DNA of 51,365 nt from NCBI GenBank assembly GCA_019120615.1, contig DWUT01000300.1:1-51365 (forward strand), read 5' to 3'. The stretch's first letter is position 1; each line of letters opens with the position of its first letter. This DNA comes from Candidatus Mediterraneibacter norfolkensis. Its GTDB lineage: Bacteria; Bacillota; Clostridia; Lachnospirales; Lachnospiraceae. Shown piece by piece: positions 43,649 through 51,365 of the stretch. Position numbers and translations under genes: made by a program. The notes beneath the pieces were generated by a model. It ran no database searches and was not told the DNA's origin. It worked only from the letters and a program-made list of their open reading frames with translations.

Positions 43649-44560
43649 ATGGAACTTCGTGTTCTTCAATACTTTCTTGCGGTGGCCAGAGAGCAGAGCA
43701 TTTCCAGAGCGGCGGAATCCCTTCACCTCTCTCAGCCCACTCTGTCCACACAGCTCAAACACCTGGAGGAGGAACTGGGGAAAACACTGATGATACGGGG
43801 AACCAAAGGTTCCCGGAAGATCGTACTGACCGAGGAAGGGATGATCCTCCGGAAACGCGCGGAAGAAATCCTTGATCTGGTAAGAAAAACAGAAAATGAG
43901 ATCACTCTTTCTGATGACTCGGTTGTCGGAGATGTGTATATAGGTGCAGGCGAAACAGATATGATCCGTCTTGTGGCAAGGACAGCACAGGCTATGAACG
44001 AAGAATATCCTGATATCCATTATCATATTTCCAGCGGAAATACCGCTTTCGTCATGGAACAGCTGGATAAGGGACTCATAGATTTCGGAATCCTCTATGA
44101 TTCTGTTGATCTGTCCAAGTATGACTCTGTAAAGATACCGGAATCTGACGTCTGGGGCGTACTCATGCGCAGGGACGCACCTCTTGCCAGCAAGGAGGTG
44201 ATAACGCCCGAGGATCTGTGGGACAAGCCTCTGATACTCTCCCAACAGGAAAATCAGAAAAGCGAACTGGCAGTATGGATGCGCCATGATCTCTCAAAAC
44301 TAAACGTTGTCGCCACATACAATCTGATCTTTAATGGTTCTCTGTTCGTGGACGAAGGGATGGGCTATGCCGTCTGCTTTGACAAACTGATCAATGTATC
44401 AGGTGATTCCACGCTCTGCTTTCGCCCCCTGAGCCCTGAACTGAAGGCTGCCCCCTATCTTGTATGGAAAAAATATCAGATCTTCTCAAAAGCATCTGAA
44501 AAATTTATGGAATATTTCCTGAAATACTTGAAGAAAGAAACAGACTCCCGCCCGGCATGA
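43649..44560 (+). CDS. LysR-family transcriptional regulator
   Basis: 303 residues. The N-terminal winged helix is MELRVLQYFLAVAREQSISR followed by AAESLHLSQPTLSTQLKHLE. The periplasmic-binding-protein-like effector domain spans about 90-295. AGGAGG precedes the ATG. It is divergent from the DUF3737 operon, and both promoters overlap one dyad, so it most likely controls that operon and itself. The inducer is unknown. Confidence 0.94.
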   Translation: MELRVLQYFLAVAREQSISRAAESLHLSQPTLSTQLKHLEEELGKTLMIRGTKGSRKIVLTEEGMILRKRAEEILDLVRKTENEITLSDDSVVGDVYIGAGETDMIRLVARTAQAMNEEYPDIHYHISSGNTAFVMEQLDKGLIDFGILYDSVDLSKYDSVKIPESDVWGVLMRRDAPLASKEVITPEDLWDKPLILSQQENQKSELAVWMRHDLSKLNVVATYNLIFNGSLFVDEGMGYAVCFDKLINVSGDSTLCFRPLSPELKAAPYLVWKKYQIFSKASEKFMEYFLKYLKKETDSRPA

Positions 44561-44582
44561 TCTGCCCTGCGGGAGTCTGTTT
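44539..44582. terminator. Bidirectional terminator shared by LysR and IclR genes
   Basis: A 13-bp stem, AACAGACTCCCGC / GCGGGAGTCTGTT, is followed by T-rich sequence on both strands. It overlaps the last codons of the LysR gene. Confidence 0.85.
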
Positions 44583-44664
44583 CTTTTTCTGTTTTACTCT
44601 GTGTTTTCTTTTTATTTCAAATATTTTGCTGATCTGAAGTACTATATACTTTGTCACGCTCTTC

Positions 44665-45426
44665 TCAGGGACATACTTTTTTTTCTATCTGTGCTTTTGT
44701 CGTCAGAATAAATTCTGCAAGTTTCTCTATTCTTTCATCATCCATCCGGCTCACCGGAGCAGATATACTGAACGCATATCGCACCCGCCCCGTATAATCC
44801 CTGAGATCTACCGCAATACAGCGCACTCCGCTCTCATTTTCCTCATTATCCAGAGCATATCCCCGCTTTCTTACCTCATCAAGTTCCCTGCAGAACGCCC
44901 CATAATCCGTTATTGTATGGGATGTCAGCGGAGTGATACTGCTGCTTTTCCAGATTGCCTCCACTTCTCTCCTCTCCAGATCAGCAGCAATCGCTTTTCC
45001 GACCCCGGAACAGTACAGCGGTATCCTGCTTCCTATCCTCGATACCATCTGTATCCCGTTTCTCGGGCATTCCACTTTGTCGATATATACCGCTTCCGTC
45101 CCTTCTCTCTCCACAAAGTGCACCGTCTCCTCCGCCTGTTCCATCAGGGTTCTGAGATACGGGCGTACCACATCCACGATATCTATATTTCCCATGATCC
45201 TGCCCGCCATATCCACAAGCTTCAGCGACGGTTCGTATTTTCCGCTTGTCTCGTTCTGTCTCGCATATCCCATATAGATAAGAGAATTCAGGACACGGTG
45301 AGCAGTGCTTTTGTTCAGCTTCAGTTCTTCACTGACCTCCATCAGACCTGCTCCTCCGCTTTCCACCAGAAATTCCAACGCTCCGAAAAGTCTGTCCGCA
45401 ACCTGGATCGGATTTTTTTCTTCCAT
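44665..45426 (-). CDS. IclR-family regulator, probably of the KDG operon
   Basis: 253 residues. The N-terminal winged helix (about 8-70) has GLMEVSEELKLNKSTAHRVL. The C-terminal IclR effector domain contains TVHFVEREGTEAVYIDKVEC, RIGSRIPLYCSGVGKAIAA and SGVRCIAVDLRDYTGRV. IclR members of this type (KdgR) repress 2-keto-3-deoxygluconate genes until KDG binds. It is divergent from eda-kdgK, and two related palindromes lie in the gap, one of them next to the eda ribosome site, so repression of that operon is a strong inference. The GGAGG site is 12 nt from the ATG, longer than usual. Confidence 0.92.
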   Translation of the reverse strand: MEEKNPIQVADRLFGALEFLVESGGAGLMEVSEELKLNKSTAHRVLNSLIYMGYARQNETSGKYEPSLKLVDMAGRIMGNIDIVDVVRPYLRTLMEQAEETVHFVEREGTEAVYIDKVECPRNGIQMVSRIGSRIPLYCSGVGKAIAADLERREVEAIWKSSSITPLTSHTITDYGAFCRELDEVRKRGYALDNEENESGVRCIAVDLRDYTGRVRYAFSISAPVSRMDDERIEKLAEFILTTKAQIEKKVCP

Positions 45427-45459
45427 AAATAATTATTTCCTCCGTAATGCGCATCAATA

Positions 45460-45476
45460 GTTTCATATTATGAAAC
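45460..45476. promoter_or_regulatory. IclR/KdgR-type operator 1
   Basis: A perfect 17-bp palindrome, GTTTCATATTATGAAAC, lies 34 bp before the IclR start, well placed for autorepression. A related copy is at 45618-45634. Confidence 0.65.
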
Positions 45477-45558
45477 ATATATTATCACAATCTGAACATC
45501 GAATCAATCCCCTGAAATAAACCAAAAAATCGTGCGAAAAAATAAAAAAATTGTAGTC

Positions 45559-45586
45559 TTGACTTTTCTCTTGCCAGGAGTATACT
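45559..45586 (+). promoter_or_regulatory. Promoter of the eda-kdgK operon
   Basis: TTGACT (45559-45564), 16-bp spacer and TATACT (45581-45586). Transcription would begin near 45593, upstream of the second operator. Confidence 0.75.
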
Positions 45587-45617
45587 GATAGTTAGATAGA
45601 TCACATTGCAAAACTTG

Positions 45618-45634
45618 ATTCCACATTATGAAAC
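45618..45634. promoter_or_regulatory. IclR/KdgR-type operator 2
   Basis: ATTCCACATTATGAAAC matches operator 1 at 14 of 17 positions; the right half is intact and the left degenerate. It lies downstream of the promoter and just before the eda ribosome site, a roadblock position. Confidence 0.55.
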
Positions 45635-45652
45635 TTTAAGGAGAGGTAAAAG

Positions 45653-46294
45653 ATGAACGAAGTTTTAAAACAGATTGAAGAGATCGGTATTGTTCCTGTC
45701 GTTGTTCTGAATGATGCAAAAGATGCAGAGCCGCTTGCACAGGCACTGTGTGACGGCGGGCTTCCCTGCGCGGAGGTGACCTTCCGTACGGATGCTACCG
45801 AGGAATCTATCCGCATCATGACAGAGAAATTCCCGAACATGCTGGTAGGCGCAGGAACTGTCCTCACTACAGAGCAGGTGGACCGCGCGGTAGCCGCCGG
45901 AGCCAAATTCATCGTAAGCCCGGGACTTAACCCGAAGGTTGTCAGATACTGTGTTGAGAAAGGAATCCTCATCACACCGGGCTGCGCAAATCCCAGCGAT
46001 GTTGAGCAGGCCATCGAGAATGGACTTGAAGTCGTAAAATTCTTCCCTGCTGAGCAGGCAGGCGGACTTGCCTATATCAAAGCTATCGCCGCTCCTTATG
46101 TAGGAATAAAATTCATGCCTACAGGCGGGATCAATCCGAAGAATGTAAGAGATTATCTCGCATATGACAGAATCCTTGCATGCGGCGGAAGCTGGATGGT
46201 AAAAGGTGATCTTGTAAAAGCCGGCGAATTTGATAAGATCAGAGACCTTGTCAAAGAGGCGGTAGAAATCGTAAAGGAAAGCAGAGGTAAATAA
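45653..46294 (+). CDS. eda: KDPG/KHG aldolase
   Basis: 213 residues. Class I aldolase residues are all present: E41 and R45 in EVTFRT, and the Schiff-base K129 in VVKFFPAEQAGG. GAGTVLTTEQVD and SPGLNPKVV fit as well. It splits 2-keto-3-deoxy-6-phosphogluconate into pyruvate and glyceraldehyde-3-phosphate; many members also cleave 4-hydroxy-2-oxoglutarate. It is the first gene of the plus-strand operon, with AGGAGAGG before the ATG, directly followed by kdgK. Confidence 0.96.
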   Translation: MNEVLKQIEEIGIVPVVVLNDAKDAEPLAQALCDGGLPCAEVTFRTDATEESIRIMTEKFPNMLVGAGTVLTTEQVDRAVAAGAKFIVSPGLNPKVVRYCVEKGILITPGCANPSDVEQAIENGLEVVKFFPAEQAGGLAYIKAIAAPYVGIKFMPTGGINPKNVRDYLAYDRILACGGSWMVKGDLVKAGEFDKIRDLVKEAVEIVKESRGK

Positions 46295-46296
46295 TA

Positions 46297-47322
46297 ATGG
46301 CAAAAAAAGTAGTTACATTTGGCGAGATCATGCTGCGTCTCGCACCGGAAGGATATTATCGTTTTGTACAGGCTGATACATTCGGCGCAACTTACGGCGG
46401 CGGCGAGGCGAACGTAGCCGTATCACTCGCAAACTACGGATTCGACGCAAAATTTGTCACAAAACTCCCGAAACATGAGATCGGACAGGCTGCTGTCAAT
46501 TCTCTGAGAAAATACGGTGTGGACACTTCCTTCATCGCACGCGGCGGCGACAGAGTCGGAATCTATTTCCTGGAAAAGGGTGCTTCCCAGCGTCCTTCCA
46601 AAGTAATTTATGACCGTGCGGGCTCTTCCATCGCGACAGTATCCAGAGATGACTTCAACTGGAAAGAGATCTTTGATGGAGTTGAATGGTTCCATTTCAC
46701 AGGGATCACACCGGCGTTGGGTGATGAAGTTGCCGAGATCTGCCTGGATGCATGCAAGGCTGCAAAAGAAGCCGGGATCACAGTATCCTGCGACCTGAAC
46801 TACCGCAACAGACTGTGGTCAAAAGAGAAAGCCGGTCAGGTAATGGGCGAGCTCTGTAAATATGTTGACGTCTGCATCGCAAACGAGGAGGATGCCGCTG
46901 ACGTATTCGGCATCAAGGCTGCAGACACAGACGTAACAAAGGGAGAGGTAAACCGCGAGGGATACAAGGATGTTGCAAAACAGCTTGCGGACCGCTTTGG
47001 ATTCTCCAAAGTAGCGATCACACTCCGCGAGTCCCTCTCCGCAAACGACAACAAATGGTCAGCTATGCTGTATGATGGAAATGATTTCTTCTTCAGCAAA
47101 AAATATACAATGCATATCGTAGACCGTGTAGGCGGCGGCGACAGCTTCGGAGGCGGACTGATCTGCGCCTGCTTAAACGGTTATGATTCTCAGAACACGA
47201 TCGAGTTTGCTGTGGCGGCTTCCTGCCTGAAACACTCGATCGAGGGAGATTTCAACATGGTATCTATGGACGAAGTCTTAAAGCTCGCCGGCGGCGACGC
47301 GTCCGGACGCGTTCAGAGATAA
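46297..47322 (+). CDS. kdgK: 2-keto-3-deoxygluconate kinase (PfkB family)
   Basis: 341 residues. It has the start TFGEIMLRLAPEGYYRFVQA typical of KDG kinases, GGGEANVAVSLANYG, the CDLNYRNRLW strand, and the catalytic C-terminal VGGGDSFGGG. It phosphorylates KDG from uxuA to KDPG, the eda substrate. The gap to eda is 2 bp, which marks a tight pair. The usual GAGD anion-hole motif reads GGGD, as in many KDG kinases. Confidence 0.93.
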   Translation: MAKKVVTFGEIMLRLAPEGYYRFVQADTFGATYGGGEANVAVSLANYGFDAKFVTKLPKHEIGQAAVNSLRKYGVDTSFIARGGDRVGIYFLEKGASQRPSKVIYDRAGSSIATVSRDDFNWKEIFDGVEWFHFTGITPALGDEVAEICLDACKAAKEAGITVSCDLNYRNRLWSKEKAGQVMGELCKYVDVCIANEEDAADVFGIKAADTDVTKGEVNREGYKDVAKQLADRFGFSKVAITLRESLSANDNKWSAMLYDGNDFFFSKKYTMHIVDRVGGGDSFGGGLICACLNGYDSQNTIEFAVAASCLKHSIEGDFNMVSMDEVLKLAGGDASGRVQR

Positions 47323-47364
47323 TCAAATCAGATGACGCAAAAACCATATATAGATCCAAGCCTT

Positions 47365-47399
47365 AAAAAAGGGGATGCTTTCTGCCATGTAGCATCCCC
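47365..47399 (-). terminator. Intercistronic hairpin with T-tract on the opposite strand
   Basis: The stem GGGGATGCT / AGCATCCCC is followed by TTTTTT only on the minus strand. On the plus strand, where the operon is read, it is preceded by AAAAAA and followed by ACAATTAT. It may block antisense transcription or shape mRNA decay between the two kinases. Confidence 0.55.
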
Positions 47400-47439
47400 A
47401 CAATTATATCCGGAAATATTCTTAAAGGAGGTATATCTT

Positions 47440-48462
47440 ATGAGCAAATCCTTTGATCTTCTTTCACTCGGCGAAGTTCTTCTCCGTCTCTCTCCTCCGG
47501 GAAATGAGCGTCTCGTCCGAGGCGGCACGCTCCAGGAACAGGTCGGCGGCGCGGAACTCAATGTCGTATCCGGCGTCTCTCTTCTGGGACTGCGGACCGG
47601 GATCATCTCAAAGCTTCCCGCAAACGATATCGGTACATACGCAAAGAACCAGATCCGTTTCTGCGGGGTGAGCGACGACTATCTTGTCTATGATTCTTCC
47701 GAGGACGCCCGTCTCGGCATCTACTACTATGAAAACGGCGCATATCCGCGAAAACCGGGCGTTGTCTATGACAGACGGCATTCCAGTATCAACACGATCT
47801 CAGTGGAAGATTTCGAGGACTCTCTTTTTACTTCCACCAGATGCTTTCACACAAGCGGGATCACACTCGCTCTGAGTCCCGAGTGCCGCAGGACCGGTAT
47901 GGAAATGATCCGGAGGTTCAAAGAAGGCGGCGCGCTCATTTCTTTTGATGTAAATTTCCGCGGCAACCTGTGGACCGGCGACGAGGCAAGAGAATGTATC
48001 GAGCAGATCCTTCCCTATGTAGATATCTTCTTCTGTTCTGAGGAAACCGCCCGACTCACATTCCTGAAAAAAGGCGATGCAAAGAGCATCATGAAGAGCT
48101 TTACGGAAGACTATCCGATCTCCATCGTGGCCTCCACCCAGCGTATAGTGCACAGCCCGAAGATCCATACTTTTGGTTCCATCATCTATGACGCCCGCAG
48201 CGATCATTTCTATGAAGAGGAACCCTACCGGAACATCGAGGTGGTGGACCGGATCGGAAGCGGAGACGCCTATGTATCCGGCGTTCTCTTCGGACTCCTC
48301 TCCGACCCGGACAACTGTCAGAGAGCGCTCGAGATCGGCAACGCCACCAGCGCTGTAAAAAATACGATCCCGGGAGACCTTCCCTCCTCCGGCCTGAGAG
48401 AAATTGAAAATGTGATCCGTTCTCACAAGAGCACGGGGCCTCAGCCTGAAATGTCGCGGTAG
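47440..48462 (+). CDS. PfkB-family sugar kinase, second KDG kinase-like
   Basis: 340 residues with the same layout as kdgK: SLGEVLLRLSPPGNERLVRG at the start, GGAELNVVSGVSLLG, FDVNFRGNLW, and the catalytic IGSGDAYVSGVLFG. It is about as close to KDG kinases as to other PfkB members, so it may be a divergent KdgK or act on a related keto-sugar acid. The start at 47440 has AAAGGAGG 8 nt upstream; the frame's earlier start at 47332 would cover the hairpin. It lies between kdgK and uxaC. Confidence 0.87.
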   Translation: MSKSFDLLSLGEVLLRLSPPGNERLVRGGTLQEQVGGAELNVVSGVSLLGLRTGIISKLPANDIGTYAKNQIRFCGVSDDYLVYDSSEDARLGIYYYENGAYPRKPGVVYDRRHSSINTISVEDFEDSLFTSTRCFHTSGITLALSPECRRTGMEMIRRFKEGGALISFDVNFRGNLWTGDEARECIEQILPYVDIFFCSEETARLTFLKKGDAKSIMKSFTEDYPISIVASTQRIVHSPKIHTFGSIIYDARSDHFYEEEPYRNIEVVDRIGSGDAYVSGVLFGLLSDPDNCQRALEIGNATSAVKNTIPGDLPSSGLREIENVIRSHKSTGPQPEMSR

Positions 48463-48556
48463 ACAGGATCCTATTTCAAAAGAATCGTGCTACTTTAAGG
48501 CAATCCCGTCATTGCTCAGATTTTACTTTTGATCTAAAATAATATACAAAGAATAC

Positions 48557-48570
48557 TCTCATTAATGAGA
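48557..48570. promoter_or_regulatory. 14-bp palindrome at the uxaC ribosome binding site
   Basis: TCTCATTAATGAGA overlaps the left edge of the AAGGAGG site of uxaC. It could be an operator or an mRNA hairpin affecting translation. The 120-bp gap before uxaC is AT-rich but shows no convincing promoter. Confidence 0.35.
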
Positions 48571-48583
48571 AGGAGGTAAAACG

Positions 48584-49987
48584 ATGAAACAATTTATACA
48601 TGAAGATTTCCTTCTGAACACTGAGACAGGACGACAGCTCTATCACGAAGCGGCGGAAAATCTTCCTATTCTGGATTTCCACAACCATCTGAATCCGAAA
48701 GAGATCCTGGATGACAAGCGTTTCTCCACGATCACGGAAGCATGGCTGGGCGGCGATCATTATAAATGGCGCGCCATGCGGGCTCACGGAATACCTGAAG
48801 AGCTTGTCACAGGCTCCGGTGATCCCCATGACAAATTCAACGCATGGGCTGAAACTGTACAGAATGCATTTGGAAACCCGCTATACCACTGGACTCATCT
48901 GGAGCTGGCGCGGTATTTCCATATCTACGATACGCTTTCTCCCTCCACTTCCGATAAGATCTGGGCAGAGTGCAATCGCCAGCTCGCTGATCCGGACTTC
49001 TCGGCCCGGGGCCTGCCGAAAAAACAAAACGTGTGTATTCTCTGTACTACCGATGATCCTATGGACGATCTTGCCGCACATCGCAGTTTAAAAGAACTCG
49101 GGATCGGCTTTGGGGTCTATCCTACATTTCGTCCGGAGAAAGCGATGGCGATCGACAAACCGGATTTTACAGACTACATCAACAATGCTGCTGATAAATA
49201 CGGAAAGTCCATCACCGCGCTCTCTGACCTACTCGATCTTCTGAAGGAACGTCTGGACTACTTCTGCTCCTGCGGATGCCGTATCACGGACCACAGCCTG
49301 GAAGGTGATTTCTACCGTCCTGCTACATATGAGGAGGCAGACGCTATCTTTAAGAAACGCATGAAAGGCATAATGCCGTCAAATGAAGAAGGGGCACAGT
49401 ACCGAGCATACATCCTGACAGAACTCGGAAAAGAATACTGCAGGCGGGATCTTGTCATGCAGCTTCATATCGGAGCGATCCGGAACAATTCCACACGCCT
49501 GTTTGAGAAGCTGGGGCCGGATACCGGACTTGACAGCCTCAACGATTTCTGCTTCGCACCACAGATTGCTTCCCTTCTCGACGCAATGGACAGGACCGAC
49601 GAACTGCCGAAGACAGTCCTTTACTATCTCAATCCAAAAGATGCGGATATGCTCGCTGCAATGGCAGGAAACTTCCAGAGCAACTCAAAAGGATACCGGG
49701 GAAAAGTACAGCTCGGAAGCGCATGGTGGTTCTGCGATCACAAGTATGGCATGGAACAGCAGCTGGAGACACTTGCCCACACCGGTCTACTCTCCACATT
49801 TATCGGAATGCTGACAGATTCCCGCAGTTTCCTCTCCTTCCCGAGACATGAATACTTCCGCCGCATTCTCTGTGAGTATGTGGGAAGAAAGGTCGACAAC
49901 GGTGAGTATCCTAAAGATATGGATTACTTAAAACAGATGATCTCAGGGATCTGCTATTACAATGCAGAGAAGTTCCTGAACTTCTGA
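48584..49987 (+). CDS. uxaC: Uronate isomerase (glucuronate/galacturonate)
   Basis: 467 residues, standard length for UxaC. The metal-binding N-terminus ILDFHNHLNPKEIL, the block TDDPMDDLAAHR, LVMQLHIGAIRNNSTRLFEK, and the C-terminal LTDSRSFLSFPRHEYFRRIL are all family marks. It interconverts D-glucuronate with D-fructuronate and D-galacturonate with D-tagaturonate. The window also holds uxuB and uxuA but no tagaturonate reductase or altronate dehydratase, so the glucuronate branch is the one completed here. Last gene of its operon. Confidence 0.97.
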   Translation: MKQFIHEDFLLNTETGRQLYHEAAENLPILDFHNHLNPKEILDDKRFSTITEAWLGGDHYKWRAMRAHGIPEELVTGSGDPHDKFNAWAETVQNAFGNPLYHWTHLELARYFHIYDTLSPSTSDKIWAECNRQLADPDFSARGLPKKQNVCILCTTDDPMDDLAAHRSLKELGIGFGVYPTFRPEKAMAIDKPDFTDYINNAADKYGKSITALSDLLDLLKERLDYFCSCGCRITDHSLEGDFYRPATYEEADAIFKKRMKGIMPSNEEGAQYRAYILTELGKEYCRRDLVMQLHIGAIRNNSTRLFEKLGPDTGLDSLNDFCFAPQIASLLDAMDRTDELPKTVLYYLNPKDADMLAAMAGNFQSNSKGYRGKVQLGSAWWFCDHKYGMEQQLETLAHTGLLSTFIGMLTDSRSFLSFPRHEYFRRILCEYVGRKVDNGEYPKDMDYLKQMISGICYYNAEKFLNF

Positions 49988-50000
49988 TTATAAATAATTT

Positions 50001-50042
50001 AACAGAATGGCCCCGTTCTGATCCGCGGTCATTCTGTTTTTC
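50001..50042 (+). terminator. Intrinsic terminator of uxaC
   Basis: A 12-bp stem starting AACAGAATGGCC and closing GGTCATTCTGTT (one G-U wobble) is followed by TTTTC and further T-rich sequence. Confidence 0.85.
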
Positions 50043-50079
50043 ATTTTTGCTCCTTTTTCTTCCTTTTATCCCGAAAACG

Positions 50080-50108
50080 TTGTTTTTTCCAGAATCCGAA
50101 AGTATAAT
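50080..50108 (+). promoter_or_regulatory. Promoter of the FliB-like gene
   Basis: TTGTTT (50080-50085), 17-bp spacer and a consensus TATAAT (50103-50108), about 40 bp before the ATG. Confidence 0.7.
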
Positions 50109-50146
50109 GATCTTTATATGAGGAAATACGGAAAGAGGAATCAGAC

Positions 50147-51292
50147 ATGCATTATACATTCCCACATTATTATAAAAGATTCAGCTGCACAGGCGGATCC
50201 TGTCCAGATACCTGCTGTGCGGGATGGCAGATCCAGATTGATCCCGCCTCTCTGAAGAGATACAGAAAAACCAAGGGGCTCATCGGCAGCCGTCTGAAAA
50301 ATGAAATCAACTGGAAAGACCAGTGTTTCAGACATTACGGCGGCAGATGTGCCTTTTTGAATGACGACGGACTCTGCGATCTCTATCTGGAAGGAGGCGG
50401 GGAAAAAGCATTCTGCCGGACATGCCGCACCTATCCCCGGCATATCGAGGAGTTTGAGGGGCTGCGTGAAATATCACTTTCTCTCTCCTGCCCTGCCGCT
50501 GCAGCGCTCATTCTTGGAAGCAGTGAACCTGTCCGTTTCATCGAAACGGATGTTTCCTCAAAGGAAGAGACCTATCCGGACTTTGACTTTTTTCTTTTTA
50601 CCAAACTGACCGACGCCAGAAGCCTGGCCTTTAAGTTCCTCCAGGACCGCAGCCATCCGTTTCAGACAAGAGCGGCCATTGTCCTTGCTCTTGCCCATGA
50701 CCTCCAGGAACGGATCGACCGTAACGCCCTTTATGCCGCGGACGAACTTCTGGAACGTTATGCGTCACCCTCTGTGTGGTCCTGGTTTGAAAAAAAGCTT
50801 GACCAGATCCATGTCGGCGGAAAATATCCCGTAAACACCGCGCAGACCCGCGGAAATCTTTTTGTGATCCTGAACCAGCTTGAGGTCCTGAGGCCTGAAT
50901 GGAAAGAACGGCTCCGCCACGCCCGGACGACGCTCTCCGCCGCCTCGCCCTTTTCTGACAAACAGAAGGAGGATTTCCGGAAACTTTTTTCCGATATCAC
51001 AGCCGAACAGCTCATGGTCTATTTTGTCTTCATCTATTTCTGCGGAGCAGTCTACAGTGGAAACGCCTATGGAAAGATGAAATTCGCCTTTACATGCACA
51101 CTCCTGATCCGGGAGCTGGTCAGAGCAGAGTGTATCCGGAAATCAGGGAATATATCCTATAAAGATGTCATCTCCATTGCACAGAAGTTTTCCAGAGAGA
51201 TAGAGCATTCAGATTATAACAAATTTCGGATGGAAAAGATGCTGGATGATGAAGAGAGATTTGGATTGGAAAAGATGTTTGCGATATTGTGA
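50147..51292 (+). CDS. FliB-family (lysine-N-methylase-like) cysteine-cluster protein
   Basis: 381 residues. The N-terminal cluster is C14, C19, C23, C24 (FSCTGGSCPDTCCAGWQI). More cysteines follow in GGRCAFLNDDGLCDLY and FCRTCRTYPRHIEEFEG, the pattern of FliB, which methylates flagellin lysines in Salmonella. The C-terminal 200 residues are helical and without clear motifs. No flagellar genes are in the window, and relatives are common in non-motile Clostridia, so the true target is uncertain. The YkgJ-like protein at 1268-1945 has a related cysteine pattern. It stands alone with its own promoter. Confidence 0.88.
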   Translation: MHYTFPHYYKRFSCTGGSCPDTCCAGWQIQIDPASLKRYRKTKGLIGSRLKNEINWKDQCFRHYGGRCAFLNDDGLCDLYLEGGGEKAFCRTCRTYPRHIEEFEGLREISLSLSCPAAAALILGSSEPVRFIETDVSSKEETYPDFDFFLFTKLTDARSLAFKFLQDRSHPFQTRAAIVLALAHDLQERIDRNALYAADELLERYASPSVWSWFEKKLDQIHVGGKYPVNTAQTRGNLFVILNQLEVLRPEWKERLRHARTTLSAASPFSDKQKEDFRKLFSDITAEQLMVYFVFIYFCGAVYSGNAYGKMKFAFTCTLLIRELVRAECIRKSGNISYKDVISIAQKFSREIEHSDYNKFRMEKMLDDEERFGLEKMFAIL

Positions 51293-51294
51293 AG

Positions 51295-51346
51295 TTTTTA
51301 ACGGGTGCCGTGTACTTCGTACGAAGTACACGGCACCCGTTAAAAA
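51295..51346. terminator. 52-bp perfect palindrome, bidirectional terminator
   Basis: Two 26-bp arms meet at 51320/51321 with no spacer. The GC-rich core includes GGGTGCCGTGTACTTCGT, and each arm ends in a T5 or A-tract, so each strand carries a stem followed by a T-run. It begins 2 bp after the FliB-like stop. It is longer and more perfect than other terminators in the window. Confidence 0.8.
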
Positions 51347-51365
51347 AATATCAATACCACCTTAC

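Overview
The window reads as a gut-type Firmicute chromosome, most likely Lachnospiraceae. The evidence is moderate GC, strong AGGAGG ribosome binding sites, intrinsic terminators, and family content: cupin-AraC regulators, GPH sugar transporters, cytoplasmic GH78/GH3 enzymes, a DUF3737/LysR module, FliB-type and YkgJ-type cysteine-cluster proteins, and a CBS-DRTGG pyrophosphatase. I cannot name a genus from sequence alone. No tRNA, rRNA, IS element, prophage or CRISPR array is visible.

Layout. 1-5.2 kb: the 3' end of a heavy-metal P-type ATPase, a small operon (PfkB kinase, YkgJ-like protein, DUF5684 membrane protein), a long inverted-repeat element, galE and a sugar nucleotidyltransferase. 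5.3-15.9 kb: GH2 beta-galactosidase divergent from an AraC regulator, a carbohydrate ABC importer without its ATPase, and a MATE-AraC-DUF6106 operon. A 66-bp promoter module is shared by the beta-galactosidase and MATE promoters. 15.9-20.2 kb: uxuA-uxuB, a divergent AraC regulator and an MFS transporter. 20.3-32.4 kb: a minus-strand glycan operon read as GH3, GPH transporter, two GH78 alpha-rhamnosidases, an alpha/beta esterase and a SGNH acetylesterase. 32.5-35.4 kb: a broken AraC remnant, then an IlvD/Edd dehydratase divergent from a FadR-type GntR regulator around two palindromic operators. 35.4-42 kb: mostly housekeeping genes (HTH-HATPase-DUF4325 protein, enolase, flavin reductase, Mn-dependent pyrophosphatase, S1 protein, DUF2325). 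42.2-44.6 kb: DUF3737 plus a small partner, divergent from LysR. 44.7-50 kb: IclR regulator divergent from eda-kdgK-second kinase-uxaC. 50-51.3 kb: a FliB-like protein closed by a 52-bp perfect palindrome.

How it fits together. uxaC, uxuB, uxuA, kdgK and eda together make a complete hexuronate route to pyruvate and glyceraldehyde-3-phosphate, with enolase nearby. The genes sit in two clusters under different regulators (AraC and IclR). The IlvD/Edd dehydratase may feed the same 2-keto-3-deoxy sugar acid pool. The glycan operon looks built to import acetylated, rhamnose-capped oligosaccharides or glycosides through the GPH carrier and trim them in the cytoplasm, since its enzymes show no signal peptides. 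Three of those enzymes, from unrelated catalytic families, carry what looks like the same C-terminal helical tail. That tail and the shared promoter modules are the most interesting undescribed signals I found.
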